DNA of 64,000 bases, taken from Adineta ricciae. Lineage: Eukaryota; Rotifera; Eurotatoria; Adinetida; Adinetidae. The position numbers and the translations under genes were made by a program. Numbering within the stretch: the stretch's first letter is position 1; each line of letters opens with the position of its first letter. The stretch lies in NCBI GenBank assembly GCA_905250025.1, contig CAJNOJ010000434.1:1-64000 (forward strand). Direction: 5' to 3'. This document shows positions 1 to 13,635 of the stretch, in pieces. The notes beneath the pieces were generated by a model that had not been told where the DNA came from, ran no database searches, and saw only the letters and a program-made list of their open reading frames with translations.

Positions 1-164
1 AGAAGATATCGACCGGCGCTTGTCGAACTTGACAAATAAAGGTTAAAAAATAGAAAGAGACAAGAAGCTGAGCGGCGGGCGATACTTTGTATCTGGATGT
101 ACGCAATAAAAACGTTTTTTTCTCTTTTTTAAAAAAGAAACAAAGATTTCGTCATTTCATCGTT

Positions 165-1623
165 TTAATAAAGTCCACTGGCACGAAGATTATTCGTTAT
201 GATAACATCAGTAACAGCATCACTAAAAAAAATCAACAATAATAATAGTTTTCTACTCGAAATCTTCTCCTTACAAGACAAATTGCACGTTCTGAGTATC
301 TGTGGCACAGGTTAAATGACAATAAATCTCCTAAATAACAAAGAATGTTTGAATCGATGAAGGATTGGTTTTTTTTTTTGAAAAGACAAACTTTTTGTTC
401 GCTCTTGTTTTGTGCAACAAATTGAGCTTGAATATATTCGCTCGCTTCAGTATATTCATCTTTGCCTTGATATTCAGGGAAACATTTTCTAAAAGAAAAG
501 TGAAAAATTGTGCTTCTTTTTTTATCAAAGAAAAATCGTTTCTTTACTTACACCAGACTTGATCGAGGGATTTTTTCAGCAAATAAATCTTTTTTATTCA
601 AAAAGAGAATGATTGAGGTGTTAACAAACCATTTGTTATTACAAATTGAATCGAATAGACGAAGAGATTCGTGCATACGATTAGTTGTTTCATCTTCGAC
701 AAGAACCTGGTCAAATCGAAGAGAATTACCTGAGGAATTCAGTTCATCTCGCAACTTACTTGATCATATTCACTCAGAGCCACAATAAAGATAATTGCTG
801 TGACATCTTCGAAACAATGAATCCATTTCTTTCGTTCAGATCGTTGACCACCGACATCAAATACTCGAAAGTTCAAATCTAAACAAGAAATTTTAGTTTT
901 TCTTCTAAGAAAATCCTTTTTTTGTACCTTTGAAAGTGAAATTAATTTCAACAATACCAGTTGTTTTAACTCGAGTACGAAGAATATCTTGTGTACTTGG
1001 TAAATAATTCGGTGAACCGATTTCATCTAGTTTATCCAAGAAATATTTCGCTGAATCATTCAATTGATATTCATTTGAACGATTAAAACACGTTTGAACA
1101 CCATTGTCATTCCATAATTTCTTCATTGCATCAAGTAATTCACTTTCAAACGGTTCCGTATCGGCCATACGAGATATTTTATCCAAAACTAAAAAAGCAA
1201 TGTTCAGAAAAACAACAACAACAACAAATGTTCAATATTTACCCATGGCGGCGTCTCGTTCCCGATCAGTCGAACCAAATTGAATATTTAATGTTTCCAT
1301 GGCACGAATAATTGTCGCTAAAGATTGAATCGTGTTTGAATAAACAACTTCACGGTATTGTTCGAAATCTTCTTTGGAATATCCATCCATATGAATAATT
1401 TTCATTTGTTTTAAGATTGTTGATTTACCAGATTCACCAGCACCTGAACAAAATTCATCGAATTCGAGAAATAACAGAAAAATTCATCGTTCTTACCGAG
1501 CAGTAGTAATTTAACATCTTTGGCCGCTCGTTCCGCATCTTCTTTTAATTGTTTATCTAAGGCTTTACTTCGTTCCATGGCTTCCCGCTCTTCCGAGCTC
1601 ATGCCGGACGCACAAAGGCCCAT
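165..1623 (-). CDS. Heterotrimeric G protein alpha subunit, Gi/o class
   Basis: Spliced gene read on the minus strand. Exon 1 (1497-1623) begins MGLCASG with the Gly2/Cys context for N-myristoylation and palmitoylation and ends in KLLLLG. The next exon supplies the P-loop GAGESGKST, followed by the helical domain ([19 protein letters not shown]), switch I (RTRVKTTGI), switch II ([12 protein letters not shown]), the guanine-specificity motif (FLNKKDLF) and the TCAT loop in the exon near 300-345. Phase is kept across about seven short introns, down to a TAA at 165-167. The family couples membrane receptors to effectors with beta-gamma partners. Gi/o class follows from the N terminus, the switch sequences and the NNLR.xGLY tail. 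The tail reads NNLRASGLY, so the cysteine usual four residues from the end is serine. Intact as far as can be seen; subtype within Gi/o uncertain. Confidence 0.9.
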
Positions 1624-4600
1624 TTTTGATGGAAGTAATTTTTTACGCAACTGAAACAAAACGTCAAGTAGAAATTTGAAGTTCTTTTTCACGCGAATCA
1701 AATGGGATAGGAACAAATATTCTATCTTGACAGATGATTTTATTGTATTCTGTACGTAGCAGCACGTCTTAGTAAAGAGAATTAGAAAGAAAAACGGATC
1801 CGGATAGCAATTAACGGCCTCGGAACTCGAACAAGCTACGTTTCCGGAGAAAAATTTTCGGCTAAAGAAATATTAGATCAGAGTCTAAAGGGAACAAATC
1901 GAAAAAAAAAGCTTTTTTCTTTTCTCTCTAGTAGATATGTCACACATCGATCTCTTATATCCACATTGAAATCATGACTTCAACCAGAAAATAAATAATA
2001 ACATCTGAGCAGAACTTTTTCTTTTCTCTATCTCTTCGAAATAAAATATTTCTCATGATATGAACTATTTTTAATAGAAAAAAGAATCAGAGAAGCGTAT
2101 GCATACATTGTATATATATATATATTATTTGACAGATATGTTGAGCAAGAACAGAAACATTTTCTTTATCTGTTCTTCTGTTTTCTTTACTCACCATATT
2201 CAGTTGTTCTGTTGATAGGATAATTTTGAATACGAACAGAGAAAAAAACTCGTACACGGTGTAAAAGCGTTCTCGTATAGTTAACTCATTTTCTTGAAAT
2301 GCTTCCGTTATGTGTTAACCCGATGGAACATTCCCGTTTTTTACCCTTCAAACAAGCGCGCATTCAGTTTTTTCTCTTCTTCTTCTTCTTCTTCTCGTCA
2401 TTTCGCCTGCTCGAGTTCTTGCCGTTTTTTCTGTTCTTTTTTATTATTTACTGTCGGACAAATTCCGCACTCAGCGTTTTCTTCTCTTCTGCAGCTATCA
2501 TTGTTCCATGAAGAAAAAACAAGACTAGATCTACTATGGAAACTCCAAACATAAAAAAAAAACATCATTTAATACTAATTAATTTCGCTGAGTCTGATCA
2601 GTGAGATATATGGGGAAATGATTTACTGGAAACAAAAGAAAAAATGAACTCAAAAGAACCATTATTTGCTGAATAATTGATCGATTTTTACTGAGTAACG
2701 TGAAGGGATACGAGTTCATTTGATGATTTTCATCAGAAAGAAATGAATTACCTGGATTAAGAAATGATTGAATTAAAGAAATATAGATGATTGCTTGACG
2801 ATAAAATTAGACTAGATTAATTGCTATTGAATACTAGACATATAATAGAACAAATAAATAGAAACAAAAACGAAGAATTAACGAGTTTGCTCTTACCGAC
2901 AGTTTTCACATGAGGAAAACATGATTTGTTGGGTTTATCTTCAATAAAATTCTTCTCTGAAAAAATCCAACGTAAAATCTCAATTTTCTGATAATGAACT
3001 AAATATATTGTTGATGCTTTTTAATCAAAGAATGGAAAAAGAGACGAAGAGAGAAAAGAGAGAGAGAGAAAAGGGAATTACTCTTGCCCCTTTTTTGTTA
3101 GCAGTCATAGAAGAACTAATATTGTTGTTGTTATTGTGTTGTGCGTCGTCGCCTACTCCTATTCTATGCATTCTACAACGATAGATAGATAGAGAAAGAG
3201 AGAGAGGGGAAAGAATAGCCTTCTTTAGTACTGGTGAAGCGTTTTTTTTTGCGGAAAATTCTTTCTTTCTTTGGACTCCACCAATAAGCAATGCTTTTTC
3301 TATGAACTGTTCGTGTTCGCCCGTTTGCTTGTGGCAATTTTTTTCCTATTCTTCTTTTTTTTTCTTCGTTGGATGTGTAATAGAGTAGATAGTAGTTCAC
3401 ATTGGTCGTCGGTCGAGTAACAGCTGCCGACGAGCTATCCTCGCTTCTTCTCTTTCTCCCGCAGACACCGCTTTGATACCGTCTATCTGCATTTTTTCCT
3501 TTCTTCGCGTTTTTTCTTGTCAGCAAGCAATGAAAGCGGACGAACGGATGGGCGGGTAGCACTAGTACGATGATAGAATTTCTTCTTCATTAATGTGATT
3601 AGCCTGCTACTGCTCGTCGACACACGGCGTTCCCTCCGACTACTATCGTCGAACAGGCAACGCGCTCGAAGATAAGAGAGATGATGATGATGATGCCAAA
3701 GAGAATATCATTGGCATCAATAGTGAATAAAAACTAATAGACGAAGACGAAGAGGAAGAGGAAAAAAAGCGAGGAAGAAACATGCACTTACAGACGGATA
3801 GACATGTAGTCAATGCAACCCAAGAAGATACTGAAATAAACACTGAGGAGAAGAAGAAAAATCAAGATTATCTGAGCGAGGAGATTTGTTATTGGTGAAT
3901 ACGAACGAATAATATCCTAAAAATCAGTCAATTCACTTTTCAATTCATTGCTTTAATCCTAAAAGACAAACTTCTTGTTCATTTTTATTCCACTCAATGA
4001 AAAAAGGCTCGACAAGTCGAACCGTTAACAACGAACCTAATTCAACAAATGAAAAAAAAATTCAATCTCATGGTTAGATACGTACATTATGGGAGTTGGA
4101 AGCAGATGTTCGATTTCATCTGATACTCTTAAAGAGAAAAAGAAAAAAGATATCTCCTTCATGATTAATTCTATTTGAAACACAAAGCAAAGATTTTCTT
4201 ATGTTCTTCTTCAAGATTTCATCTAATCTTTCATACCCGAAAGAAACATTGTCATCAACATTATTCGTCAATCCAACAAGTTCCTCACACGTACTTTCGT
4301 CCAAGATGAATATTGACATGCTTTAAGGACAAATTAGTTTAGGTTTTTTCTCTTTCTTATGAATATCAATGATGAGATTGACATGCATCAATGATAAACA
4401 TTATTTTAATTCAATTGAGTATCTTGTTTTCGATGTTCTTGAAAAACAATCAATCTTGACAAGATTTCTACGTCGGAAAAATGTCTTTAGACACGAATAT
4501 AAATAGATCTGTGAGGAAACATTAGAGATTATTCAACACGAACAGTTTTCAATCATAGAAATACCTCTGCTTTTCCCTCTCTTCAAAACACGCGAGATTT

Positions 4601-4806
4601 TCCACCCACAGGTTGATGAAATTTCCTTCTAATCAAACTTTTCACCTTGTAATTAAACGTACCAACTAGTGATATGATTTGCAAGGTGTAACTGATAGTT
4701 AACAGAACACAAGAGAACAAATTTCAGATTGCTTTTCAATGCGAGATGGGAGTTTTTTTTTGAAGTCAATAAATAAAAGAAGCGCGAATATAAAAAAAGA
4801 AAGTTT
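1624..4806. other. Long stretch without a recognised gene
   Basis: Upstream of the G alpha start and downstream of the next minus-strand gene. It is AT-rich and full of simple sequence: a TA run at 2111-2125, CTT/TTC runs near 2378-2400, GATA/GAGA runs at 3180-3207 and a GATGAT run near 3681-3695. Open frames here are low-complexity translations of these runs or have no flanking splice logic. It may hold untranslated exons and regulatory sequence for G alpha, but nothing specific is visible. Confidence 0.5.
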
Positions 4807-6899
4807 TCAACGTTGTCGAGTTGCTTTAACAACTTTCCATTTGTTATTTTTCACTGGTTTGATCGCAAATTCATGTGTAGTATTGAGAAGATGTACCATA
4901 GTGTCGTAAGCACGTCGTTTGGCATCGTTTTTCTTGGAATCCCAAACGTAGGCTAACATTAAATGGCCATCGAGTAAAAGTGAGAAGTACCATTGTTTTT
5001 TCGTTCCAATTTTCCGTTCTCGAGCTGTTTCCGTTATGGAAATTAAGGGAGGAATATTTAAAATCGAGGTTATTCGAGAATATTCTTCACCGACACGGAT
5101 GCCATACGAATAAAAACGATGTTGAAGTGTACGAATTTGCGTATGAAATGGACGTTGATCGACACGCCAAGCCGCGCTAAATGAGAATTAGAAGCAAAAA
5201 AGCTTGTTTGTTTTTCGAAATTCTGCACTTTTACCTTTCTTCTTCGTCTGTAACATCGGATATCGCTCCTAATTGTGATGCATGGTCAACGGGTGCACGA
5301 CGTTGACGAGCTTCGTGTGGATAATCATCGATACCCGTAGTTGTCCCTGTCGGACTGACGGCTTCAGTACTGCTGGATAAATAGCGTTGATTTAATCGAC
5401 ATTCATCAAGTCTCATTTGATCAAATGTATTCTAGAAGAGAATTTCAACAATAGAATAAAGAAGTTTCATTGAATTTACTGTAAGGTTGTGTGTAATAGA
5501 TGTTGAAGGATATTGACGAGTCATGGCTGCATGACTCACTGATGGTGTTGATTCTAAAATGGAAAAAAAATGAAAATGAAAACAGATCAGCAGTTGATTT
5601 ACGTATTGAACTTTGTCCAAATGATGCTGGTGCAACTGATTGAAGGATATCGTTGAGATTTAATGGATCATCACAGATCGGTGCAGCTAGATATTTAAAA
5701 AAAAAAGAGAATACTGAAAGAGATACAGAAATAAACATTCTCACCATCAGACAAGGACATTGTGTCCCATTTATTATTGATATTTTGTGTTAGTGTTGGT
5801 AAAAGAAGACGTGCATCATTCAATGCAGGTGGTTGAACTAGTCGAGGTGGTGTTCCAATGGTTGGTGACATATCTAAATCTAGAAGATTTGTTTGAAAAC
5901 AAATCAATACTGTTGAAATCTACTTTGATGTAAAATAAGGTTTACATGATACATTTCGCATTGAGTCACAGCCGACATCATCGATTTTTGCATGTAAGTT
6001 GCAGCGAGATGACGGATTATTGGTGATTCATGTCTAAATTTCGAACAAAAATAGAAGATTTTGAAACTCTAAAAATCTTACGTTATGGAAACGGTTAATT
6101 TCGACGATAATTTCACCACCGGTGATTCGCATGAAAGTGTGACCATACATCGATATTGATGACGAAGACATCGAATAAAATAAGCCTAAAATTCATCAAC
6201 AGAAATTGATTTAACTTTCCAAATATTCTTCTTACCAAATTCTCAAAGACATAATTTGGTACATTGTATCCTTTAATTCCATCGAAAACATATCCCGTAA
6301 TAACTGTTGTTTGGTACTAAAATCAAAATTTTCACATAAAAATGATTGATGATACTTGACATCTTACTCCTTGCTCGACAATACTCCAATTTCCTTGTCC
6401 AAGATTATTTTCATCACATTCACGTTCTCTTGATAAAAATGTTGTTACACATCGTTTAAATGCTTTGAAAACAAAATATCACAAATAAAAAGGCTCTTGT
6501 TTTTTCTTCAAAATTTTACTCTCAAATGAAAATGCATCTTGAGTTGTTACATTTAAATGAAGCGGTCTTTTATGGTCAAGCAATTGCCTTAATTCAGCTG
6601 GAATATAAATTCCATCAAGACGAATCGATACGGCACAATGCTGATCAATCTAAAAACAAATAAACAAACTTTCAGTTTTGAAATCATTTAATCGATAATA
6701 CAAACGTAATCAAGAGCCTTGGCTGACAGTAATTTGAACTTGTCCTTGTCCGACAGACTGTTGATATCATACTGAAAAGAAAAACGAAAGTGATATTCAG
6801 GGAAAAACCTATGGGAAAAGTTACAATATGAGTTTCTCTCAATGACATCGACGACGGAATATCTCCGGATGCACGATGTGAGGAGTTTATGGAATGCAT
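4807..6899 (-). CDS. Unrecognised multi-exon protein with a possible dsRNA-binding-like C terminus
   Basis: About ten short exons connect in phase from an ATG at 6899 to a TGA at 4807-4809. Exon 1 (6825-6899) is followed by exon 2 (6706-6771, starting YDINSLSDKDKFK), then IDQHCAVSIRLDGIYIPAEL, the exon with FKRCVTTFLSRE, an exon beginning YQTTVITGYVFDG, one with AYFIRCLRHQYRC, and serine/threonine/proline-rich exons near 5750-5420. The last exon holds KKQWYFSLLLDGHLMLAY followed by SKKNDAKRRAYDTMVHLL. The pattern of two strands followed by SKK.AK..A resembles the end of a dsRNA-binding fold, but this is only a resemblance. Phase conservation across all introns makes a real gene likely. I do not recognise the family and assign no function. 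Confidence 0.65.
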
Positions 6900-7745
6900 G
6901 ACTAAAAATTCTAAAGAAAAAAGAAACCTTGATGTGGACTTCTAAACCGAAGAAAATATTTACTCTGATCGAGACTGGACTGGTGTTAAGTAAAAGGTGA
7001 AGATGTAAACAAATGTTGTTCGGGTGATTTCTCTTCAAAATCGAAGATAAACAAGAGTAGATTCTAGTTTCAATAATCATAGACAACTTGTCACTGTCAC
7101 TGGAAGTGATCGAGCGGCGAGTTAAAAGTAAAAAAATGATAAAAAAAAAACCGCAAAACAAAAAGAAAAGAGAGAAATAAAACGACCGTCCACTAACAGA
7201 ATATATGAATCATCATGGACAGAACGGTTACGATTTTCTGGGCATATATATTATCTAACTGATTCCTTTTCTGTTTGCACTCGGCTATTTGAATACGATC
7301 GAGAATATGACAACACGAGTGCAATCATCCACTGGACATATATCCAGGGTAAAATCATTTGAATTTAACGATGTGATTATACATAGATACATGCAGTAAA
7401 AAGACATTTTGATCAGAAAGAAACAGAATGGGTCGACAGGACGATTAGGCACAAATTTGAAAAAAAAAACGATTCTACAAGACAAAGTCATTTCAATTCA
7501 AAATCAACAAAATAAAAATCAATCTCGTCAAATTTTTATCGAAGATTTTTCAGGATGTGAGCCGATGGATAGATATTATTTTGTGATCATTCGACGTTTT
7601 CGAAAGTCACGCGCCACGTCCACGTTGTTTTCTTTGCAAGATTCTTATCGAATTCACTGAACATATAGATAAAACAGTATGACTCGTTTTATTCAAAAAT
7701 AATCATAAAATATCTTCGATTATTAGTCGAACGATTTTTTGAAGA
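6900..7745. other. Intergenic, nothing recognised
   Basis: Lies between the start of the unrecognised minus-strand gene and the stop codon of the ankyrin gene. Short open frames on both strands are not supported by splice sites or family resemblance. It probably includes the promoter of the gene starting at 6899. Confidence 0.4.
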
Positions 7746-8913
7746 TTATTTTATTTTTGTCGGAACAGTGAGATAATGAATTTTTGAATTTTCATGAGAT
7801 CGAGATAGAGAATGACATATTTTCAACTTTGTTCCTACACGTTTGAATGGACCTAATCCTTTTTCATGTGCAGTTATCGGTTTTGGTGGAATTGCTTTTG
7901 GTCGGGGATCTGGATCAAAAAAGTTCAGAATCAAATGAATATTGGTTTTGGAATTTTCAAATTGATCACCAGACTGTTCAATTTTAACTTTGATTTGTCT
8001 TCGTGCGATGTTTAATACTGGAAAACGTTGATTTAAATGATGAACGAGATGTGATAGATTCGACATTGAATTGTTTGTATGAAACACGAATAAAATCGAG
8101 GAACGCATTGATCCTGAATGATCATGCACAGCTTGTGGGAAAATGTTTTCGAAGAAGTTTTCGTTTAAATTCGAACGTGAAGTTTCCGGACGCGATGGGA
8201 ATGTTTGGTAAAGTCGAAGACGAAAACGAATTGATTCACGAGTTATTGGACTGGAATACGGTCGACTAGAAAATCGAAATAGATTGCATTTTTTAGATCA
8301 AAACTAGTTCACATACATTTTGTCAAGCTTCGAACTACATTTACTTTGTTTTACATCGTTTTCAATATAATCACCGATACTTCTCAATTGAATATAATCT
8401 CGAACGAATGGCGAAGCATTAGCTTTAGTTAAAAGAATTAAACCAAGATCGTATCGACCAGAATATATCGCTAAATACAACATAATAATCAACACATTGA
8501 TTTGAAATGAATATCTTACCTAACAGTAATGGTGTAAATCCAAAAGTATTTCTTTGATCGATATCAATTCGAAATTGATTCATTTTTTCGATTAATTTCT
8601 CCATTAATTCTGTATTTTCTCTTTCGCTGTATACAATGACATAATGAACAATTGTATTTCCATGTCGATCTTTTGCCCGAAGATCGATATCCATTGAAAT
8701 ATCATTTAATAACAAATCAAATAGTTTGTAACGTTGACATCGAAGTGAATACATGAGAACATTACAACCAAACTCATCGCTTCGATTAAACGCAGATTTA
8801 CAGCGAGAAGTAGCCGAGATTTTCATTGATTGATACGCAGTTTTTTCATTTGGATGAAAACATAATTGAATTGGTATCGGAAAATGCTTGACGTCCGTAT
8901 ACAATGGATTCAT
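7746..8913 (-). CDS. Ankyrin-repeat protein
   Basis: Three exons in phase: 8520-8913, about 8299-8470 and 7746-8267, stop TAA at 7746-7748. Ankyrin units are visible in exon 1, for example FGCNVLMYSLRCQRYKLFDL, DRHGNTIVHYVIVYS and RNTFGFTPLLL, and continue into exon 2 (SGRYDLGLILLTKANASPFV). The C-terminal exon is not ankyrin-like. It is rich in Arg/Pro/Ser and contains DPDPRPKAIPPKP, perhaps a flexible tail. Ankyrin repeats mediate protein contacts, so neither partner nor location can be read from this sequence. About 360 residues in all. No signal peptide or membrane segment is seen. The first ATG of the open frame was taken as the start. Confidence 0.75.
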
Positions 8914-10691
8914 TATTGGTGATTTATGATCTAATTTGTTAAAATGAAGTTCAATTGTTAGTTTATCTGAACACTATCGATATTCATTGCGATCTATTAC
9001 AAGAAAAAGACAAAAGTATATAAACTTCCTATTTCCTTCTGTTTGTCCTCGTTTGCATCGGTGTTTGTTAAAACTCGTTAAGTATTCATGAAAAAACGGC
9101 ACGCGTTGATTAATTTTTAAATATGTCAACGTATTTTTTTTCTTGGTTCTTCAAAAAAAAATCGAAGGTAAATAAAAAAATTCTTGTGTCAGTTACTTGC
9201 TATGTTTTGACAAGCAAATTAAAATGAAGAGTATAGTATTATACAATTTTAAATGGATGGAAGTCAATTCACTTGAGGGTGTTGACAGAAATGAAAAAAA
9301 GATGAAATTTTTCAGGTAATGGGTCGTTTTCAAAATAATAATATGTCATTTTAACAAACGAAAATAACTTCCAATCAATGAACACAAAATTTATCGGTTT
9401 TATCATTGTCGAATAGAAATTCTCGACGAAGAAGAGTTGTTCATTTTCATTCTCTTTGAAGGATTGCTGTCAAAATGTTGAACTGTTACAATGATGTAGG
9501 CAGAACAAAACTACAAGGAGAAGGGGGGGGGACATTGTCCCCTTACAGATGTTTTTGTTGGCGGATAAAACTACGTGAATCAAAATATGTCATTCCATAT
9601 GAATTGCTTTCCATTTTCTCAAGTTATTTTTGTGCAAAATTTTTCCCTTTTTCTTCCAGTATGATAACCGATACAATACAGAAAATGTCGATCAATATAT
9701 GTTAACTGCTAAACATTTGGTCAGAAAGAAAAAACGGATTTCTATCGAATTCTTCTTAATCGACTATCATTTATTTTATTTGGAAAAACAACAAAAATTC
9801 CAATACATTCTGATTGATAATATTTGACACAATGACTTTATTTTTATCGATATACAACAAGATTGACATTAATCATGAGTAATTGACTTTCATATAATAC
9901 AACATCTACAAATTTTCAAACTGGATTTGTCTTTAGTTTTATCCAAAACTGCTTTGTTTCTTTGATCGTGGCGACGAAAAAACGACACCATACGATTGTA
10001 TATATGAATTAATTTCAGATATTGATTGGACAATGATTCACAATCACATGATAATGATGCAACATAATCCTAAAAGAAAACTTCAATGAACAATTCTTGA
10101 CTTGAAAGAGTTTAAAAAATGTCATTCATCCTCCATTCTTTTCGTGTACATACAGGATAGAATGATCTCCATGGATACTTTGATCGAAGAACTTGCGTCT
10201 CAGAACAATATTCTTAATGCTTAATAGATTACCTATGAAAAGTTCTTTATAACATTAATGAAGAGAATTTGACGAGTTTTAGACTTTGTCTTATCGTTTC
10301 GTTCTTCGTAGTGTTGAGTTTGCCTACTAACAACACTTTCTTAACTTCGTTCTATTAGATTTCATAGAGCTTTTCAGCATAAAAATTGGCTCTATGAAGT
10401 AGTAGCACAAAGATAATTGCAATTCTTTTAAAAAGTTCAGAATTATTTCTGGATTCCAAGAAAAACTGATGAAGATCATCCATTTCGGACTTATTCTGAA
10501 ATGATCACAATTTATTCAGGCGGATAAAATTTGTTTAATAAGTGATCTCTTCCATCATTCCAATAGTTTTAGCAAGAGAAATCTGCAATGCGAACTCTTT
10601 CGTTTCATCATAAATCCGTTTGTTATTAAAGATTTTAATACACTCTAAAAAAGAATTTAAACTGAATTATAAGAGAATCTTTCATTCAGTA
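8914..10691. other. Intergenic, nothing recognised
   Basis: AT-rich, with no coding pattern that holds together. The plus-strand frames at 9475-9827 lack splice context and family resemblance. No RNA gene was recognised. Confidence 0.45.
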
Positions 10692-12151
10692 TTAAATCGT
10701 AACGGGGATGCGGTGCTTTGTATGCATTTACAATGAACAAAAAATGCATACTACGAATATATGAGCGAAATGAATAAGTAAAAACAAAAGAAATAAGAAA
10801 AGAAAATACTTTTATCTTGTTGTCAAAGATCAATCTGTCAACACTTTCTTGGAGTGTACCAGAATAGAGCTTGACCAATATTACCAACAATAGTATTAAT
10901 GCAATAATGCCGATACAACTCATACTAATACCCAATGTAACATCGCAACGGTCGTCTTCATTTGTGAGGAAACATTTCTATATAAAAGAATGTATGAAAA
11001 GAAATCAGTCATTGTTAACATCATTTTCGGATAGATTTTCTTTACATTTCTTTCATACTTTTTCGATAAATAAATTCTGAGCCGAAAAACTTTTTTAAAC
11101 ATCTGAGAGTACACTTCTTGTGACAATTGTTTTTATTACGAAAACGTTCGGTAACTTACAAATTTGAGTGTTTTGTGGGCAATATACGAAAGATACAACT
11201 TCATTAAATGTTGACTTGTTCTTTCTCGAACATATTCATATTTAAATGTAGTTTTAATCAGTAAATAAAAAAAGACTCATAAAGAAATATCTCTTTGTTA
11301 ACATAGAAATCATTCATACATACCGCTACATCAATGCTTTTTTTTAAACCGAAAAAGGATAACGCAACGAAACTGATAAGAATTCCAATGAGTGTTAGTA
11401 TATCCATATATTTACGTTGTTTTATGTATCGATATTCATCATAGATGCTTGCTTTTTCCTTTAAACAAAAAAAAAGAATCACAATTGATAGTACAGTTAC
11501 AAACAGAGTTACTCCAGTGATGTAATCTAGATCTATTCATTCAAAATTTACGTTGTGATGATAGTTGTGTCACAAAAGAGATGAGAAAGTCAATACATCA
11601 GACAGTAAAATGTTCGTTTACGAAAATATTTTTTGAAGGAATTCTAACTGTAACAATATCTATGATCATAATAATTGCATGTTTTGTACAAAGAATGCTA
11701 TTCGTACTTAAAGGAAACACGATAAGGTGTAATGTTATCAGCACAACAATTTCTTTCATGAAAGATTATCACATTAACGTACAAAATAATAAACATAAAT
11801 GAGCTATATTCTTTTTCAAATACCATCATCACAACAGATATTCCAAGAGAATTGAAATTTACCTCCACAATGTTCTAACATTGAATTCTATTTTATACCA
11901 AGAAAACTCAAATATCTTCATCTATATGAATATGACAATCATATGCACTTCTTTCATTATGAACATTATTTAACGACACATATAGCAACTTGCCTAACAA
12001 AACTCTCTCATTAAGCAACAACATTATGAAACGCTTTACTATGTCGAATTTTAATTCTACAAAGATTGTCATAAGATAATCAAACTATATATACATAGAG
12101 TAGAATTTTCAATACACTTACAGTTGTATCATATTTGCTTTGAAAAATCAT
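10692..12151 (-). CDS. Putative small two-pass membrane protein, six exons
   Basis: Exons join in phase from an ATG at 12149-12151 (MIFQSKYDTT, donor GTAAGT) to exon 2 at 11324-11458. Exon 2 holds a juxtamembrane EKASIYDEYRYIKQRKY and the hydrophobic segment DILTLIGILISFVALSFFG. It continues to a loop exon with CPQNTQI, a basic exon (LYSQMFKKVFRLRIYL), and an exon starting KCFLTNEDDRC that leads into a second hydrophobic helix (SCIGIIALILLLVILVKLY). A short last exon ends HRIPVTI. The topology suggests two membrane helices joined by a cysteine-bearing loop, about 170 residues in all. I do not recognise the family. Support comes from frame continuity over five introns; the loop exons are the least certain. 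Confidence 0.45.
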
Positions 12152-12392
12152 TATCTAATAAGAATAGGCAACTAAGATATCTGAAAAAGAAAATTCGAAA
12201 TGAAATGCTTCTATTTATTTCAAATATTCTTGTCGATATCGAAACAACTACAGTTTAACGATCACCCTTTTATTTCATGTATATGGTAGAAGAGTCATTT
12301 ATTTCCTTTTGATTAATGATTTAGAGAGCATCTCAAAACTTTGGCAGTACGGGATCGAACGGCACAGTGGCAGAAATTTTGACATACTCGGT

Positions 12393-12581
12393 TAGTATGT
12401 AGTGTGAATAGTTGTTGTTCTAAAAAGATTTTAAAATTGACGACTTTCTGTCTGATAGCAGCTTATCTAATTAAATGTTATTTTACTTTTGAGCTGAACT
12501 TAATCAAACATCAGCTATATCTTTTTGCAAACCGAAAGAAAAAAAATCTAAGGCGTGATAGACAATGCTTTACCTTGTCAT
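12393..12581. repeat. 189-bp segment repeated at 19361-19549
   Basis: Aligns without gaps and with only a few substitutions to the first 189 bases after the N at 19360. It is the left edge of homology between locus copy 1 and locus copy 2, and it ends exactly where the inverted-repeat element at 12582 begins. Confidence 0.85.
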
Positions 12582-12863
12582 CCCAGGTCGAACAATCCCA
12601 TACTCGGATCCCATCGGATCCAATATAGGATTTTATCAAATCCTACAGGAATTCGACGGATCCGATGAAATCCTGGTGACGAAATCGCATTGGATTCCGA
12701 CGGTTTCGGATCCGAAACATGGATTTCCTGAATTTTCTAAGGGTCATCATAGAACATAGCTAAAAAGATCGCTCATAAAATTTGCAACAACCGACGGGAT
12801 TTTTCTAGCCGGATTCCAATGCAATTCCGTTTCCAGGAATCTGATCGGATTTGTTGACCTGGG
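12582..12863. mobile_element. MITE-like element, copy 1
   Basis: Starts CCCAGGTCGAACAATCC and ends GGATTTGTTGACCTGGG, imperfect terminal inverted repeats of 17 bp. The interior is rich in GGATCC/TCCGAC words. No coding capacity. Same family as 14154-14408 and 28769-28925. No clear target duplication at this copy. Confidence 0.75.
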
Positions 12864-13635
12864 TAATTGTGACGAATTATGAGAGTGATTGCCTATGTCC
12901 TTCGATATGATGGTGTGTTGTGTCATTCACACACTCATAATCGTATCGTTTCTTTATTGAACACAACGTATATAGGAAACATCGCGCATAAGATAACAAC
13001 GAGAGGGTAAGGTCAATATCTATGAACAGGTCGCATAGGTGAACTATAGATATATACTGACCGTTACAGTAATATTATCACAATTAAAATGAGAGTGCAA
13101 TCAGAACGACAGTTATTTTCAAGTTACAAACGTGAGACTAGATAGTTTGAACAGGATGTAGCAACAAGAGAAACAGCAAATAATCTGAACGAAAAAGAAA
13201 AAAAAATTCTAATAAAAAAGACAATGTATATGTTTCATCCAGAAAACTTTCTGTTGATTTGTTTTATTTAGATCAAAAGACAAGAATCTTCCCTGTGAAA
13301 GTCTCCGCATTCATTTTTCTTTCATCTTTAAGTCTAGCTATCTGCAATTCTCCAAGTTCACATACGGAACATATCATTCTAACATCAGTAAAAGATCTTC
13401 GTTATGAATTTCAAATATTTTAATTTTAACTAAAGTTAACCATCTAGCTGATGGTTTGAACAAATTCTAATATTATTGAAATAGTTTTATTCGACTCGTG
13501 ATTTAATACCGGAATGCAAGTTTCAATATGTTGGAGAAACACGAGATGCAAGAACTATGATAAGTGATGAAATGCAAATGATTCAACTATTTCAGCATCC
13601 GTTATACATGTGTATTTTATTAAGTCAATTAAGTG
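12864..13635. other. Non-coding part of locus copy 1
   Basis: From 13069 to 13629 it matches 20530-21089 in copy 2. The part from 12864 to 13068 has no counterpart there. No coding frame or RNA gene is recognised. Confidence 0.5.

Noticed and set aside
2294..2554. Plus-strand open frames rich in Phe/Ser
   Set aside because: Translations of CTT/TTC simple repeats, with no splice logic or homology.
4116..4319. Minus-strand frame with DESTCEELVGLTNN
   Set aside because: Composition is protein-like but there is no neighbour exon in phase and no known motif. It could be an isolated exon but is not supportable.
9475..9827. Two overlapping plus-strand open frames
   Set aside because: Short, overlapping, with no recognised motif or supporting splice sites.
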